The notes: generated by a model not told the origin, from the letters alone. DNA of 64,000 bases from Trebonia sp963759545 (GCA_963759545.1 CAVXAB010000022.1:203398-267397), one strand, 5' to 3'; counted from the first letter of the stretch, positions 7,740 to 17,431 are shown. Numbers and translations are program-made.

Positions 7740-9708
7740 TCAGTAACCGTTCAGGAAAGACGCGACCTCGGGGCCAGCGAACTGTGCGCCGTAGCCGGCG
7801 TTGACGACCAGGCACGCGACCGCGACGTCCTTCGACGGGTCGAAGGCGACCAGCCAGCTGTTGGGCTGGTCCTGGCCCTGGATGTCGGCGGTGCCCGTCT
7901 TGGCGTACACGGTTGAGCCGAAGCCGAGCCCGGCGCCGGTGCCACTGGTCACCACCGCGCGCATCATCTGCTTGAGTCCCGCGTCCGTCGCGGCAGGCAG
8001 CGGCGTCGCGCTCACCTGCTTGGCCGTCGCCGTCAGGATCGGCTGCTTGAAGGTCCCCGTGTCAACCGTCGCGGCTACCGACGCCATCGCGATCGGTGAG
8101 GCGACGAGCTGTCCCTCGCCGAACGCTTCCTGTGCGAGTTCGGACCCTGACGCGCTGGCCGGCGCGTTGAAGTACGAGGCGGCAAGGTTCCCGATGCCGA
8201 TGTTCCACTTCTGGTTGAGGCCGTAGTACTCCTTCGCCGTGCTCGCAAGCTTGCCGGACAGGTGCGACCACTGGGTGGTGAACGCGTTGTTGCAGGACTG
8301 CGCGAAGTCCGTCAGGAACGGCGTCCCCGCGGGCTCGGACTCGCCCTGGTCGTTGTGGTAAGTAATCCCCTGAATGGTGAAGGCAGACGGGCAGGCGACG
8401 GGACTCTGCGGCGTCAGCGCGCCCTCGTTGAACAGCGCCGTGGACGTGATGACCTTCATGGTCGAGCCGGGCGCGACGTCAGCGGTCAGCGCGAAGTCGT
8501 TCTGCTGCGCGTTGTTGGCGATGGCCAGGATCTTGCCGGTGGACGGCTGGATCACGACCATCGAGCTGTTCTTGTGCGTGCCGACGGCGCTCCGCGCGAG
8601 GGACTCGGCCTTCGCGTCGATCGTGGTGGAGAGCGTCGGGTAATTGCCAGGCGCGACGATCGGCGCCTGGCTATTGGCGACCGGGGTGCCCGCCTTGTTC
8701 TCGATCTCCACGTCAAGGCCGGCGTTGGCGCCCTCGTTAGTCGGCGCCTGTGCCTTGAGCAGGCCGGCGATGGTGTTAAGTCCGGCGTCGCCGTAACGGC
8801 TGAGGTTCGCGCCGCTGGCGTCGGTGACCATGCTGACCGTCGGCGGGACCGGGACGGCCGCCAGGTGCGTGGCCGCGGTCAGGTTGGGCGCGACCACGGC
8901 GGGCTGCCAGGCGACGAACCAGACGGACGAGTTCGGCTGCTGGTAGGCCACGAGCGAGGAATGGTACGCCCACTTGCCGTGCACCGCCGACTTAGCGCTG
9001 CCTGTCGCGACCGACGCGCTGACCGCGAACGTGACGCTCTCCCTCGGCTTCGCGGCCGTTGACCCGGTCGCGGCGGCGACAGCGCCGGGCGAGGCGGCGA
9101 ACTTCTTCAGGTTCAGGTCCTTCGCGTAGGCCGCGAGCGCGGCCGACGCGGCCGTGGGCTGGTCCGTGTAGTTCGCTGCCTTCGCGAGGTCACCCTCCTG
9201 CCACGCGGTGAGGAACGCCGAGGCGACCTGCTCCCCGTCCTGCTGCGGCGAGGTACCGGTCGGGATGATGCCGTGGGCCGGCGGCGGGTTACTTGACTTG
9301 AAGACCGTCAGCACGAGCACGAGCGCCACCAACAGCACGGCGAGCGCCCCCGCGGTCACCGTCACGCCGATCGTGCGCCGCTTGACCGGCTTCGGCTCCT
9401 GCTTGGCACCGTACACGGCGCTCGTGTGATAGACGGTCTGCCCGGTCCGCCGGTGCGAGTGCGGCCGCTGCGGCGGGAGGCTTCTGCGCCGGAGGCTCCT
9501 GCGCGGGAGGCTCCTGCGCGGCAGGGGACGGCGCAGGAGGCGGCGGCGGAGGCAGCAGGGGCAGTCCCTGCGTGGCCTGCACGCCACCCTCCTCCGGCTG
9601 CGCCGGCATGGGTGCGGTCGGCGGGGCTGACCCGCTCGGCGCGACGTCCGGCTCATCCGATGAGTCCGACGGGTTAGCAGAACTGGTGCCGTTGGTCTCG
9701 CTCGTCAC
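7740..9708 (-). CDS. Class B penicillin-binding protein (MecA_N-type), N-terminal frameshift
   Basis: Peptidoglycan transpeptidase, bound to the membrane by one N-terminal helix. The main frame shows a transmembrane segment (VTVTAGALAVLLVALVLVLT), an NTF2-like MecA_N domain (VASAFLTAWQEGDLAKAANY), a dimerisation region and a transpeptidase domain with SxxK (APGSTMKV), SxN (SCNNAF) and KTG (AKTGTADIQG). The cytosolic tail is split. A Pro/Gln-rich acidic tail starting at GTG 9708 is in another frame from the body, while the body frame upstream reads implausible Arg-rich sequence. A one-base shift near 9430-9480 would join them, and the total length is 3n+1. Alternatively translation starts at GTG 9416. 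Confidence 0.85.
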
Positions 9709-9785
9709 CTAACCGACCGTACCCATGCCTCGGGCCTGCCGCGAACAATGCGGGAAACCGAGAGGGATCGCTCAGGGAGCCGGCG

Positions 9786-10754
9786 CTAAGGAACGAAGAC
9801 GACTTTGCCGGTGTGCGTCCCTTCGATCATCGCCGCGAAGCCGTCACGGGCCTCGGCGAGCGGGATCACCCGGTCGATCAGCGGACGGGTGCCGGTCTGC
9901 TCGCAGAAGCGCAGCAGGCGGCCAAGCTGGTCGCGGGTGCCCATCGTGGAGCCAACCACGGACAGCTGCGTGAAGAAGATCCTCGTGAGCTCGGCCGGCG
10001 GGACGTCGCCGCTGGTCGCGCCGGAGATGACGATACGGCCGCCTGGCCTGAGCGAGCGGACTGAGTGGGACCAGGTCGCCTCGCCGACCGTCTCCATTAC
10101 CACGTCGACGCGCTCGGGCAGCCGCGCGCCGCTCGGGAAGGCCTGGTCGGCGCCGAGCTTGACCGCCGCGTCACGCTTGGCCTCGGTGCGGCTCGTCACC
10201 CACATCCGGTAACCCGCCGCGCGGCCAAGCAGGATCAGCGCCGTGGCGACGCCGCCGCCCGCGCCCTGAACGAGGATCGTCGAACCTGGTTGCGCGCCCG
10301 ACTTATCGAAGAGCATCTTGTATGCCGTCAGGTACGCGGTGGGCAGGCAGGCCGCCTCCTCGAAGGAGAGCGCCGCGGGCTTCGGGACAAGGTTCGCCCT
10401 CGGCACCACGACCTGCTCTGCGAACGTGCCCTGGTACCGCTCGGAGAGCAGGGAACGCCGCGGGTCAAGTGTCTCGTCACCGCCCCCGGCGTTGGCGTCG
10501 CCGATCACGCCGTGCACCACGACCTCGTTGCCGTCCTCGTCGACCCCGGCGGCGTCACAGCCAAGGATCATCGGCAACCGGTCGGCGGCAAGTCCCACGC
10601 CGCGCAGCGACCAGACGTCGTGGTGATTCAGCGCCGTCGCCTTGACCGTGACCGTCGTCCAGCCGGCCGACGGCTCGGGATCCGGCCGCTCCCCCGTCTC
10701 AAGACCGCTCAGCGGGTCATCTGCATCGATACGCGCGGCATAGACGGCAAACAT
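9786..10754 (-). CDS. Zinc-binding alcohol dehydrogenase family protein (MDR)
   Basis: 322 residues from ATG 10754 (MFAVYAARIDADDPL, the usual family start; an ATG two codons upstream is also possible). It has a GroES-like N-terminal domain (NHHDVWSLRGVG, ILGCDAAGVDEDGNE) and a Rossmann domain (ILVQGAGGGVATALILLGRA). NADPH-dependent quinone or alcohol oxidoreductase activity is likely. The full set of catalytic zinc ligands of classical ADH is not seen, so it may be a zinc-free quinone-oxidoreductase-type member. It lies on the same strand as malic enzyme, 68 bases downstream of that gene. Confidence 0.9.
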   Translation of the reverse strand: MFAVYAARIDADDPLSGLETGERPDPEPSAGWTTVTVKATALNHHDVWSLRGVGLAADRLPMILGCDAAGVDEDGNEVVVHGVIGDANAGGGDETLDPRRSLLSERYQGTFAEQVVVPRANLVPKPAALSFEEAACLPTAYLTAYKMLFDKSGAQPGSTILVQGAGGGVATALILLGRAAGYRMWVTSRTEAKRDAAVKLGADQAFPSGARLPERVDVVMETVGEATWSHSVRSLRPGGRIVISGATSGDVPPAELTRIFFTQLSVVGSTMGTRDQLGRLLRFCEQTGTRPLIDRVIPLAEARDGFAAMIEGTHTGKVVFVP

Positions 10755-10822
10755 GATCATGACCCTAGCGTGATGGCAGCCGACCAGGAAGAGAGGGCGG
10801 CCATCACGCCATGGGGCGCCAA

Positions 10823-12016
10823 CTATCGGCGGGCCACACCGTCCACCCGGGCCTGGGCCGCGACCGCGGCGGCGACGGCCGGGGCCACCCGCTCGTCGAA
10901 CTGGCTCGGGATGACGTAGTCGGGTGTCGCGTCGTCGCCCACCAGGGCGGCGAGGGCGTCGGCCGCGGCCAGCTTCATGTTCTCGGTGATCGCGGTCGCC
11001 CGAACGTCCAGGGCGGCGCGGAAGACGCCGGGGAAGGCCAGCGAGTTGTTGATCTGGTTCGGGAAGTCGCTGCGGCCGGTCGCCACCACGGCCACGTGCC
11101 CGCGGGCGACGTCCGGGTGGACCTCCGGCTCCGGGTTCGACAGCAGGAACGCGATCGCGCCCGGCGCCATCCGGCTCAGTGCCTCCTCGGGAAGGAGGCT
11201 CCCTGACAGCCCGATGAACACGTCCGCGCCGCGCAGCGCGGACTCCACCGAGCCGGCGTGCCCAGAGGCATTGGTCCGCGCCGCGAGCGCCGCCTTGACC
11301 GGGTTGAGGCCGTCGCGGCCCTGATAGATCATGCCCTTGCTGTCGGAGACGCCCACCTCGCCGACGCCGGCCGCCAGCAGGATCTTCGACACCGCGATCC
11401 CCGAGGCACCCGCACCGCAGACCACCACCCGCATCGCGGGCAGTTCCTTGCCGACCACGCGGGCGGCGCTGCGCAGCGCCGCGAGCGCCACGATCGCGGT
11501 CCCGTGCTGGTCGTCGTGCATGACCGGGATGTCGAGCATGGCGCGAAGCCGGTCCTCGATCTCGAAGCAGCGCGGCGCGGAAATGTCCTCAAGGTTGATG
11601 CCGCCGAAGCTCGGCGCGAGCGCCGCGACCACCCGGACCACGTCATCGACGTTGGTGACGTCGATGCAGACGGGCACCGCGTTGATGCCGGCGAACTTCT
11701 TGAACAGCAGCGCCTTGCCCTCCATGACGGGCATCGCCGCGGCGGGCCCGATGTCGCCGAGGCCGAGCACGGCGGTGCCGTCGCTCACCACCGCGACCGC
11801 GTTGCCGACCCAGGTGTAATCGCCCGCGAGCTCCGGCTCATCGGCGATCGCGCTGCAGACCCGGGCCACGCCCGGCGTGTAGGCCATGGCGAGCGCCGCC
11901 CTGTCGGGCACGTCCACGCTCGGGTTGACGTCGATCTTGCCGCCCCGGTGCATCGCGAACACCGGGTCATCGTCCAGGAAGGACGGAGAACGGGAAAGAG
12001 TAGCCTCGTCGGCCAC
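10823..12016 (-). CDS. NAD(P)-dependent malic enzyme
   Basis: 397 residues, a compact bacterial malic enzyme that oxidatively decarboxylates malate to pyruvate. Visible motifs are the N-terminal malic domain (AMAYTPGVARVCSAIADEPE, LGLGDIGPAAAMPVMEGKA), the metal and substrate region (INLEDISAPRCFEIE, PVMHDDQHGTAIV) and the nucleotide-binding fold (VVVCGAGASGIAVSKILLAA). The start is GTG 12016. The gene diverges from the CGNR protein, with about 240 bases between. Cofactor preference cannot be read reliably. Confidence 0.95.
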   Translation of the reverse strand: MADEATLSRSPSFLDDDPVFAMHRGGKIDVNPSVDVPDRAALAMAYTPGVARVCSAIADEPELAGDYTWVGNAVAVVSDGTAVLGLGDIGPAAAMPVMEGKALLFKKFAGINAVPVCIDVTNVDDVVRVVAALAPSFGGINLEDISAPRCFEIEDRLRAMLDIPVMHDDQHGTAIVALAALRSAARVVGKELPAMRVVVCGAGASGIAVSKILLAAGVGEVGVSDSKGMIYQGRDGLNPVKAALAARTNASGHAGSVESALRGADVFIGLSGSLLPEEALSRMAPGAIAFLLSNPEPEVHPDVARGHVAVVATGRSDFPNQINNSLAFPGVFRAALDVRATAITENMKLAAADALAALVGDDATPDYVIPSQFDERVAPAVAAAVAAQARVDGVARR

Positions 12017-12254
12017 GGTTAACCCCCAAGGTTAAGTACTGCGGGTGACGGGTCTGCCGTCCCGCTGGCTCACGGTGGCGGGGTAGCGCCGCCGACCGGT
12101 CGCGCGGACGGTGATCACACCAGGTACGGGGGTTGCCCGTTGGTTTAGTGTGTCATGAGCGACTTGCTGCTAGCGCTGTCAGCGCCGTTCTGTAATACTC
12201 ATGAACGGCACCAGCCTATTACAGAAGTCTTACCACCACAGCGGGGATTCGCGC

Positions 12255-12809
12255 GTGGACCTGTCATCTTATGCTGAACTCGCCGTCCGGCTCGTGAACA
12301 CCGCCAGCCTGGGGCACGAGGGCGGCGACCTGCTCACGTCCATGGACGGGCTGCGCGCCCTGGTGGCCGACCGTGAGCACCTGAACCACGGCATCACGCG
12401 CGCCGATCTCGACGCGCTCCGCATGCTCAGGGGCGAGTTCCGCGGGTTCTTCGTGGCCGCCTCGCAGGGGAACGGCGCGGACGCGGCCGACCGGCTGAAC
12501 GAGCTCCTCATCCAGTACCCGGTCCATCCCCAGCTTTCCGGCCACGACGGTCAGGCCTGGCACGTGCACTACACCGAGAGCGGCTCGATGTCGGACAAGT
12601 ACGCCGCGGGGGCGGCGATGGGCCTCGCGGTCCGGCTGACCGAGCTTGGCCTGGAACGGTTCGGGGTCTGCCAGGCGGCTCCGTGCTCCGGGGTGTTCGT
12701 CGACACGTCGGCCAACCGCACCAGGCGGTACTGCTCGGACCGGTGCGCGAGCCGGGCGAACGTCATCGCCTACCGTGCCCGCAAGCGGGAAGAAGAATCC
12801 CCTGCTTAG
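12255..12809 (+). CDS. CGNR zinc-finger (ABATE-domain) regulator
   Basis: 184 residues from GTG 12255 (VDLSSYAELAVRLVNTA, the usual family start). The N-terminal ABATE-like stress domain is followed by a C-terminal zinc finger with CQAAPC and YCSDRC cysteine pairs and a basic tail (ANVIAYRARKRE). Members are thought to be transcription regulators. An in-frame ATG at 12201 exists but lies in promoter-like sequence. The last bases overlap the convergent AAA+ gene by four. Confidence 0.87.
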   Translation: MDLSSYAELAVRLVNTASLGHEGGDLLTSMDGLRALVADREHLNHGITRADLDALRMLRGEFRGFFVAASQGNGADAADRLNELLIQYPVHPQLSGHDGQAWHVHYTESGSMSDKYAAGAAMGLAVRLTELGLERFGVCQAAPCSGVFVDTSANRTRRYCSDRCASRANVIAYRARKREEESPA

Positions 12810-14107
12810 CCAGGGAAGGTGTCCGTAGGCAGGATGTCAAGCGGCTCAAGGCGCATCAGGTCGTCCTTAGTCCAGCGCCGCTCCGGATCGGTGGCGAGCC
12901 GGAAGGCATGCCTGAGCCTGGCACTTTCCAGCTCGTTCCTGACGCTGCGGGCGTTGGCAAACCGCGGCTGAGTCATCCGTATTGACAGGTAGTCGCGCAA
13001 TGCCAGCTCCGCTTCGTCCGACAGGTAGTAGGACGTGCGGTCCAGCATCAGCCGCCCGATCGCGAGCAGCTCGTCCACCTCGTATTCGGCGAAGTCGAGG
13101 TGATGGGCGATGCGCGAGCTCATACCGGGGTTGGATTCGAAGAAGTGGTCCATACGGTCCCGGTAACCGGCGAGGATGACGACCAGCTTGTCCCGCTGGT
13201 TCTCCATCACCTGCATGAGGATGTCGATGCACTCCTGGCCGTAGTCCTTCGAGTCGTCGGCGCGGTACAGGGTGTAGGCCTCGTCGATGAACAGCACGCC
13301 GCCCATCGCGCGCTCGAGAACCGCCTTGGTCTTCGGCGCGGTCTGTCCGATGTACTCGGCCACCAGGTCGTCGCGCATGGCATGCACGAGGTGCCCCTTC
13401 TCCAGGTACCCAAGCCGGTGGAGCAGGTCGGCCATCATCAGCGCCACCGTGGTCTTCCCGGTTCCCGGGGGCCCGGTGAAGCACATGTGCAGGTTCGGCC
13501 GGGATGCCGAGAGCCCGAACCGCTGCCGTGCCTTGTCTACCAGGAGAAGCGAACCGATTTCCTCCACTTTCCGCTTCACGGGGACGAGCCCGACTAGTTC
13601 GAGGTCCAGCGCGAGGAACAGGTCGTCGATGCCTGCCGCCCGCCGCTCGTCAGCGAGGGTGATCGTGGCGTCCGGCTGGAGCGTTTCGTTCCTCCGGCGA
13701 GCACGGCCGCTTCTGGCGGGCTTTGTCTCGGCGGCCGAGGCGACCGCCGGGCTCTTGGAACGGGTAGCCGTGGCGGTTGCCGGGCGATGCTTTGGGTTAC
13801 CGGCTATCCGCCGGGAGACGGAGGCAGGAATCATCGGCGAATAGTCCCGGCGCAGGCCTGGATCCATCACGGTCACGCCCCTGACGGACCCCGGCCTGAA
13901 GCCGCGTGAGGAAAGGCTGTCCGGACTCGTCTGGTGCCACCCGTCCCTGGCGACCGCGAGTAGCGCCACGCTGAGCGCGATGAACGCGATGGAACCGGCG
14001 ATGCTGCCGAACAGCACATGGTTCACCCGCCACGTCACCAGCAGGGCAACCACGACGCCCGCCAGGAGTAGGCCTAGTCCGGAATATCGCAGCCTGGTGG
14101 TCCACAT
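12806..14107 (-). CDS. Membrane-anchored CbbX/CfxQ-like AAA+ ATPase
   Basis: 433 residues. Two hydrophobic helices (about 9-25 and 31-53) and a basic disordered linker (55-160) precede a single AAA+ domain very similar to red-type Rubisco activase CbbX: LVGLVPVKRKVEEI, Walker A GPPGTGKT (212-219), pore loop EYIG (251-254), Walker B VLFIDEA, sensor ILAGYRDRM, and SSRIAHH with a likely arginine finger. Soluble CbbX is about 300 residues and lacks the membrane part. No Rubisco gene lies nearby. The alternative is an EccA-like or ClpX-like remodeller for a membrane client. The family is certain, the client is unknown. Confidence 0.9.
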   Translation of the reverse strand: MWTTRLRYSGLGLLLAGVVVALLVTWRVNHVLFGSIAGSIAFIALSVALLAVARDGWHQTSPDSLSSRGFRPGSVRGVTVMDPGLRRDYSPMIPASVSRRIAGNPKHRPATATATRSKSPAVASAAETKPARSGRARRRNETLQPDATITLADERRAAGIDDLFLALDLELVGLVPVKRKVEEIGSLLLVDKARQRFGLSASRPNLHMCFTGPPGTGKTTVALMMADLLHRLGYLEKGHLVHAMRDDLVAEYIGQTAPKTKAVLERAMGGVLFIDEAYTLYRADDSKDYGQECIDILMQVMENQRDKLVVILAGYRDRMDHFFESNPGMSSRIAHHLDFAEYEVDELLAIGRLMLDRTSYYLSDEAELALRDYLSIRMTQPRFANARSVRNELESARLRHAFRLATDPERRWTKDDLMRLEPLDILPTDTFPG

Positions 14108-14565
14108 GCTTCGAGCTTAAGGCAACCAGGGCACGGGCGGCGAGGAGCGTGTTCGCTGGGGCATGCTATGCCTTTATCCCGTATCCGCCGGCGCGTCAGC
14201 GACACTCCCATATAGTGGCACTTCATATGAGGGGCACTTGCCTGGGTCACGCACTCGTGAATTCTTTCACAAGCGTCGACATTCCGGTCTTACCCGCAGG
14301 ACCACTGCATAAACCAGAGCACGTTGAAACTTACGGGTAATTATCGTGACATGACACTGTGACATCATGCCTGTGTCATTATTCCGGCCACGGGCCGGGT
14401 ACCACCTCATGAACTGCGTTACAAAACCGAATCCGGGACAACTCTTCTCATGGCTGATGATCATCTCTACGATGATCTCACTCTGCTCATATGGCACGCT
14501 AACAACCCACCCCGACGGGGGGGAGATGCCCCACACGGGGCACGATCGAGAAAAGAGCATCGATC
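14108..14565. other. Intergenic regulatory region before the APC permease
   Basis: About 460 bases of visibly lower GC with no supported gene; the short open frames on both strands lack a ribosome site or protein-like composition. It holds a CRP-like palindrome at 14257-14270 and a G-rich stretch at 14511-14525 shortly before the permease start. Confidence 0.6.
14257..14270. promoter_or_regulatory. CRP-like palindrome GTGAATTCTTTCAC
   Basis: GTGAA-TTCT-TTCAC is a perfect-arm palindrome matching the CRP pattern GTGA-N6-TCAC (a Rex-type TGTGAA-N4-TTCACA reading is also close). A sister site with almost the same flanks, CTCGTGAATT...TTCACAAGC, lies upstream of whiB1 at 20539-20552, and a third at 23837-23850. 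Confidence 0.6.
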
Positions 14566-16254
14566 ATGGCTACTGAAACTGGGTCTACGGGGGCCCCCAT
14601 AACCCGCCCGGCGGATGTCGGTCTCCGGCGGGAGATGGGACTGATCGGGGCAACCTGGGCCTCCGAGACCTCCATCATCGGCTCAGGCTGGCTGTTCGGC
14701 GCGCTGTTCGCGGCGCAAGCGGCGGGGACCGCGGCCTTGCTTGGCTGGGTCATCGCCGGAGTCATCGTCATCATCCTCGCCCTGGTCCATGCCGAACTGG
14801 GCGGGATGTACCCGGTGTCCGGCGGGACCGCGAGGTTCCCGCACTTCGCGTTCGGCAGTGTCGCCGGCATCTCGTTCGGCTTCTTCTCCTGGCTGCAAGC
14901 GGTCACGGTAGCGCCGATCGAGTGTTTCGCCGTGATGCAGTACGGGTCCTACTACTGGCACGGCCTCTACAACTCCACCTCGGGTAACGTCACCGGGCTT
15001 GGCTTCGCGATGACGATCGTCCTGATGGCGCTCTTCACCGCGATCAACTTCCTCGCCATCGGCCTGTTCTCCAAGGTCAACGCCGGCATCACGTGGTGGA
15101 AGGTCGCCGTACCGGTCGTCACCATCATCGTGCTGCTGTTCAAGCTCCACCCCAGTAACTTCGGGGCGGGCGGCGGCTTCATGCCCTACGGCATCAAGGC
15201 CCTGTTCGGCGCCATCCCCTCGGCCGGCATCGTGTTCGCCTATCTCGGCTTCGAGCAGGCCGACCAGTTGGCCGGCGAGATCAAGGACCCGCAGAAGAAC
15301 CTGCCGCGGGCGATCCTCTTGGCCACCGGGATTGGCATCTTGATCTACGTCCTGCTGCAGGTCGTGTTCATCGGAGCCATCCCGCACAACCTGATCTCTG
15401 GTCCTCAGGGCTGGGCGGGCCTACCCGCCACCAGCCCGATAGTTGTCGGGCCGTTCGCTGGCCTGGCGGGCGTCGTGGGGCTCAGCGCGCTCGCGATCAT
15501 CCTGCGGCTCGACGCGTTCGTCTCCCCCTTCGGCACCGGCCTGATCTACCAGACTTCAACCTCGCGCGTCGGGTACGGCCTGGGCCGCAACCGCTACTAC
15601 CCGCAGATCTTCACCAGGGTGAGCGGTCAGGGCGTGCCCTGGTTCAGCTTGATCATCGCGTTCCTGTTCGGCCTGCTGTTCCTGCTGCCCTTCCCGAGCT
15701 GGCACTCCCTGGTCGGCCTGGTCACCTCCGCGAGCGTGCTGATGTACGCCGGCGCGCCGCTGTCACTTGGGGCGTTCCGTCGCCAGGTCCCAGAGGCGCC
15801 CCGGCCCTACCGGATGCCCGGCGCCACCGTGCTCTCACCACTCGCGTTCATCTTTGCCAACATGCTCATCTACTGGTCGGGCTTCGAGGTGCTCTGGAAG
15901 CTCGCCATCGCGATCGTGGTCGGGTACGTGCTGATCGGCATCTCCATGTACTTCGACAGCGAGCGTCCGCCGCTGGACTGGAGGTCCGCGCAGTGGCTGC
16001 CGGTGTACCTGATCGGCATGGGCATCATCTCCTGGCAGGGCCAGTTCAGCGGCCAGTCCTCGAAAACGCCGCTGCCGCCGACGAACACCGGCAACCTCCC
16101 GTTCTGGTGGGACATGCTGGTGGTAGCGGCCTTCAGCCTGGGCATCTACTTCTGGGCAATGGCCAAGAGGCTGCCGCGCGAGGAAATGCTCGACCTGGTC
16201 GGGCGGCAGAGTGCGGTACCGGCTGATGAGCTGCCTGATGCGCCGAGGCACTAG
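14566..16254 (+). CDS. APC-family amino acid permease
   Basis: 562 residues with about 12 hydrophobic helices; inner-membrane secondary transporter. The N-terminal GLIGATWASETSIIGSGWLF and the GYLGFEQADQLAGEIKDPQK-like segment (AYLGFEQADQLAGEIKDPQK) are APC superfamily signatures, the latter being the conserved EMKDP-type loop. It is longer than basic APC members because of an extended C-terminal part with two further helices. The long lower-GC leader with a CRP-like site suggests nutrient control. Substrate is not predictable. Confidence 0.9.
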   Translation: MATETGSTGAPITRPADVGLRREMGLIGATWASETSIIGSGWLFGALFAAQAAGTAALLGWVIAGVIVIILALVHAELGGMYPVSGGTARFPHFAFGSVAGISFGFFSWLQAVTVAPIECFAVMQYGSYYWHGLYNSTSGNVTGLGFAMTIVLMALFTAINFLAIGLFSKVNAGITWWKVAVPVVTIIVLLFKLHPSNFGAGGGFMPYGIKALFGAIPSAGIVFAYLGFEQADQLAGEIKDPQKNLPRAILLATGIGILIYVLLQVVFIGAIPHNLISGPQGWAGLPATSPIVVGPFAGLAGVVGLSALAIILRLDAFVSPFGTGLIYQTSTSRVGYGLGRNRYYPQIFTRVSGQGVPWFSLIIAFLFGLLFLLPFPSWHSLVGLVTSASVLMYAGAPLSLGAFRRQVPEAPRPYRMPGATVLSPLAFIFANMLIYWSGFEVLWKLAIAIVVGYVLIGISMYFDSERPPLDWRSAQWLPVYLIGMGIISWQGQFSGQSSKTPLPPTNTGNLPFWWDMLVVAAFSLGIYFWAMAKRLPREEMLDLVGRQSAVPADELPDAPRH

Positions 16255-16272
16255 GTCCGCCGCATAATCCCG

Positions 16273-16686
16273 TCACAGCGGCAACCCGTCGGGCCCCGCA
16301 CCCTCTCGCAGGGGGCGGGGCCCGACGCAGTCAGTGCCGTCCGTTCTGGATAAATCTGACGGGGGGCGGCGACGGATCGGCCAGTAGCGGAACAGCACCA
16401 CCGCCACGATCTTCTCCGTCGGCACCGGGCCGAAGCGGGCGCTGTCGACCGCGCCCGCGGCCGGGTTGTCCGACGCCAGCCACCAGCCCGCCTCCTCGCG
16501 CCAGGCGACGCGCTTGACCAGCAGGAAGCCCGGGCGCTGCGGGTGCCAGGCGAGCACTATCTGACCGGGGCGGATCCTGGTGGTGCGCAACGCGAGCAGC
16601 CAGTCTCCTGGGTGCAGGGCGGGGAGCATGGACCGCTCTTCGACGGCGGCCCTGAGCAGCGGCCAGCGCTTGGGGCGGGCGTGCAC
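16273..16686 (-). CDS. sodX: Nickel superoxide dismutase maturation protease (S26/S24 type)
   Basis: 137 residues with a signal-peptidase-like fold: catalytic Ser19 in EERSMLPALHPGDWLL, catalytic Lys58 in FLLVKRVAW, and the SDNPAAG box. It diverges from sodN at 16758, the standard arrangement, and would cleave the SodN propeptide to free the nickel-binding His1. The start is GTG 16686, preceded by GGGAG. The last codons run through a strong hairpin (16287-16327), so the native C-terminus is unusual and the structured tail may be unimportant. Confidence 0.9.
   Translation of the reverse strand: MHARPKRWPLLRAAVEERSMLPALHPGDWLLALRTTRIRPGQIVLAWHPQRPGFLLVKRVAWREEAGWWLASDNPAAGAVDSARFGPVPTEKIVAVVLFRYWPIRRRPPSDLSRTDGTDCVGPRPLREGAGPDGLPL
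16287..16327. terminator. Hairpin between convergent permease and sodX
   Basis: Perfect 13-base arms CGTCGGGCCCCGC (16287-16299) and GCGGGGCCCGACG (16315-16327) with a 15-base loop. It lies within the 3' end of sodX and 33 bases past the permease stop, so it can end both transcripts. Confidence 0.7.
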
Positions 16687-16757
16687 GTTTAACTCCCGGC
16701 GGGCAGAGTAGTGTCGGAAGTGAAACCTTACTGATCTGGTACGGAGAAAGGGAACCG

Positions 16758-17165
16758 ATGAGGCTGCTTACCCGGCTGCTCGCGCCGAAGTCCGTCGCTC
16801 ACGCCCACTGCGACCTGCCCTGCGGTGTCTACGACCCTGCGCAGGCGATGATCGAGGCGCAGTCCGTCAAGGCGATCGCGGAAAAGTACGCCGCCAACGA
16901 GGACCCGGCGTTCCGGGCCCGCGCGATCTTCATCAAGGAGCAGCGCTCCGAGCTCGTCAAGCACCACCTGTGGGTGCTGTGGACGGACTACTTCAAGCCG
17001 CCGCACTTCGAGAAGTACCCGCAGCTGAACACGCTCTTCAACGAGGCCACCAAGCTGGCCGGTGCCTCCGGCACGAAGGGGTCGGTCGACGTGGCCGTCG
17101 CCGACCAGTTGCTCGCCAAGATCGAAGAGATCTCCAAGATCTTCTGGGAGACGAAGCAGGCCTAA
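16758..17165 (+). CDS. sodN: Nickel-containing superoxide dismutase
   Basis: 135 residues; dismutates superoxide in the cytosol with a nickel centre. The propeptide MRLLTRLLAPKSVAHA precedes the nickel hook HCDLPCGVYDPAQA, in which mature His1, Cys2 and Cys6 bind the metal and Tyr9 lines the active site. The mature length of 119 is close to the characterised Streptomyces enzyme. The start has a GGAGAAAGGGA ribosome site. The divergent sodX encodes the propeptide protease, and a strong terminator follows. In Streptomyces sodN is nickel-induced through Nur; no Nur box was verified here. Confidence 0.97.
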   Translation: MRLLTRLLAPKSVAHAHCDLPCGVYDPAQAMIEAQSVKAIAEKYAANEDPAFRARAIFIKEQRSELVKHHLWVLWTDYFKPPHFEKYPQLNTLFNEATKLAGASGTKGSVDVAVADQLLAKIEEISKIFWETKQA

Positions 17166-17179
17166 ACCGGTCACTTTTC

Positions 17180-17218
17180 GTTAGGGCCGGCCCCCAGGAA
17201 CAGGGGGCCGGCCCTAAC
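17180..17218 (+). terminator. Rho-independent-type terminator after sodN
   Basis: Perfect 16-base stem GTTAGGGCCGGCCCCC (17180-17195) with its complement at 17203-17218 around AGGAACA, 14 bases after the sodN stop. Confidence 0.88.
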
Positions 17219-17270
17219 GCGTTTGCATGAGTGGAGAGATGTACCGTCACGGATCGCCACCAGGCTTTTC

Positions 17271-17365
17271 GTCGTGTCGCGCGGGCCTGGTAGGATCGCG
17301 ATTTTGCGACCAGGCCCGCACGACACGACAGCGGGGGGTACGGGGGGCGTCCTCCCGGGGGAAAC
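17271..17365. repeat. G-rich hairpin repeat element upstream of the anti-sigma gene
   Basis: A 21-base stem with one mismatch (17271-17291 and 17309-17329) carries the loop AGGATCGCGATTTTGCG. It is followed by GGGGGGTACGGGGGGCG, a C-run and GGGGGAAACAG. The element at 22671-22765 has the same loop and module but a different, compensated stem. It ends about 65 bases before the anti-sigma start. Confidence 0.8.
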
Positions 17366-17431
17366 AGCGGTAAGTTGCAATCAGTGGCCGGCATGCGTCG
17401 CCGGCCTCGTGACGATGAGCGACGGAGAGAC

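Noticed and set aside
8262..9062. Plus-strand 266-residue frame opposite the PBP gene
   Set aside because: It mirrors the transpeptidase codons; composition is low-complexity Arg/Gly/Val and no family is recognisable.
10747..10756. ATGATCATG near the alcohol dehydrogenase start as a fourth copy of the palindrome
   Set aside because: Only the short TGATCA core matches; the GTGGATTCCGC arm is absent.
14149..14340. 63-residue open frame before the APC permease
   Set aside because: No ribosome site, no protein-like pattern, and it spans the CRP-like site of the leader region.
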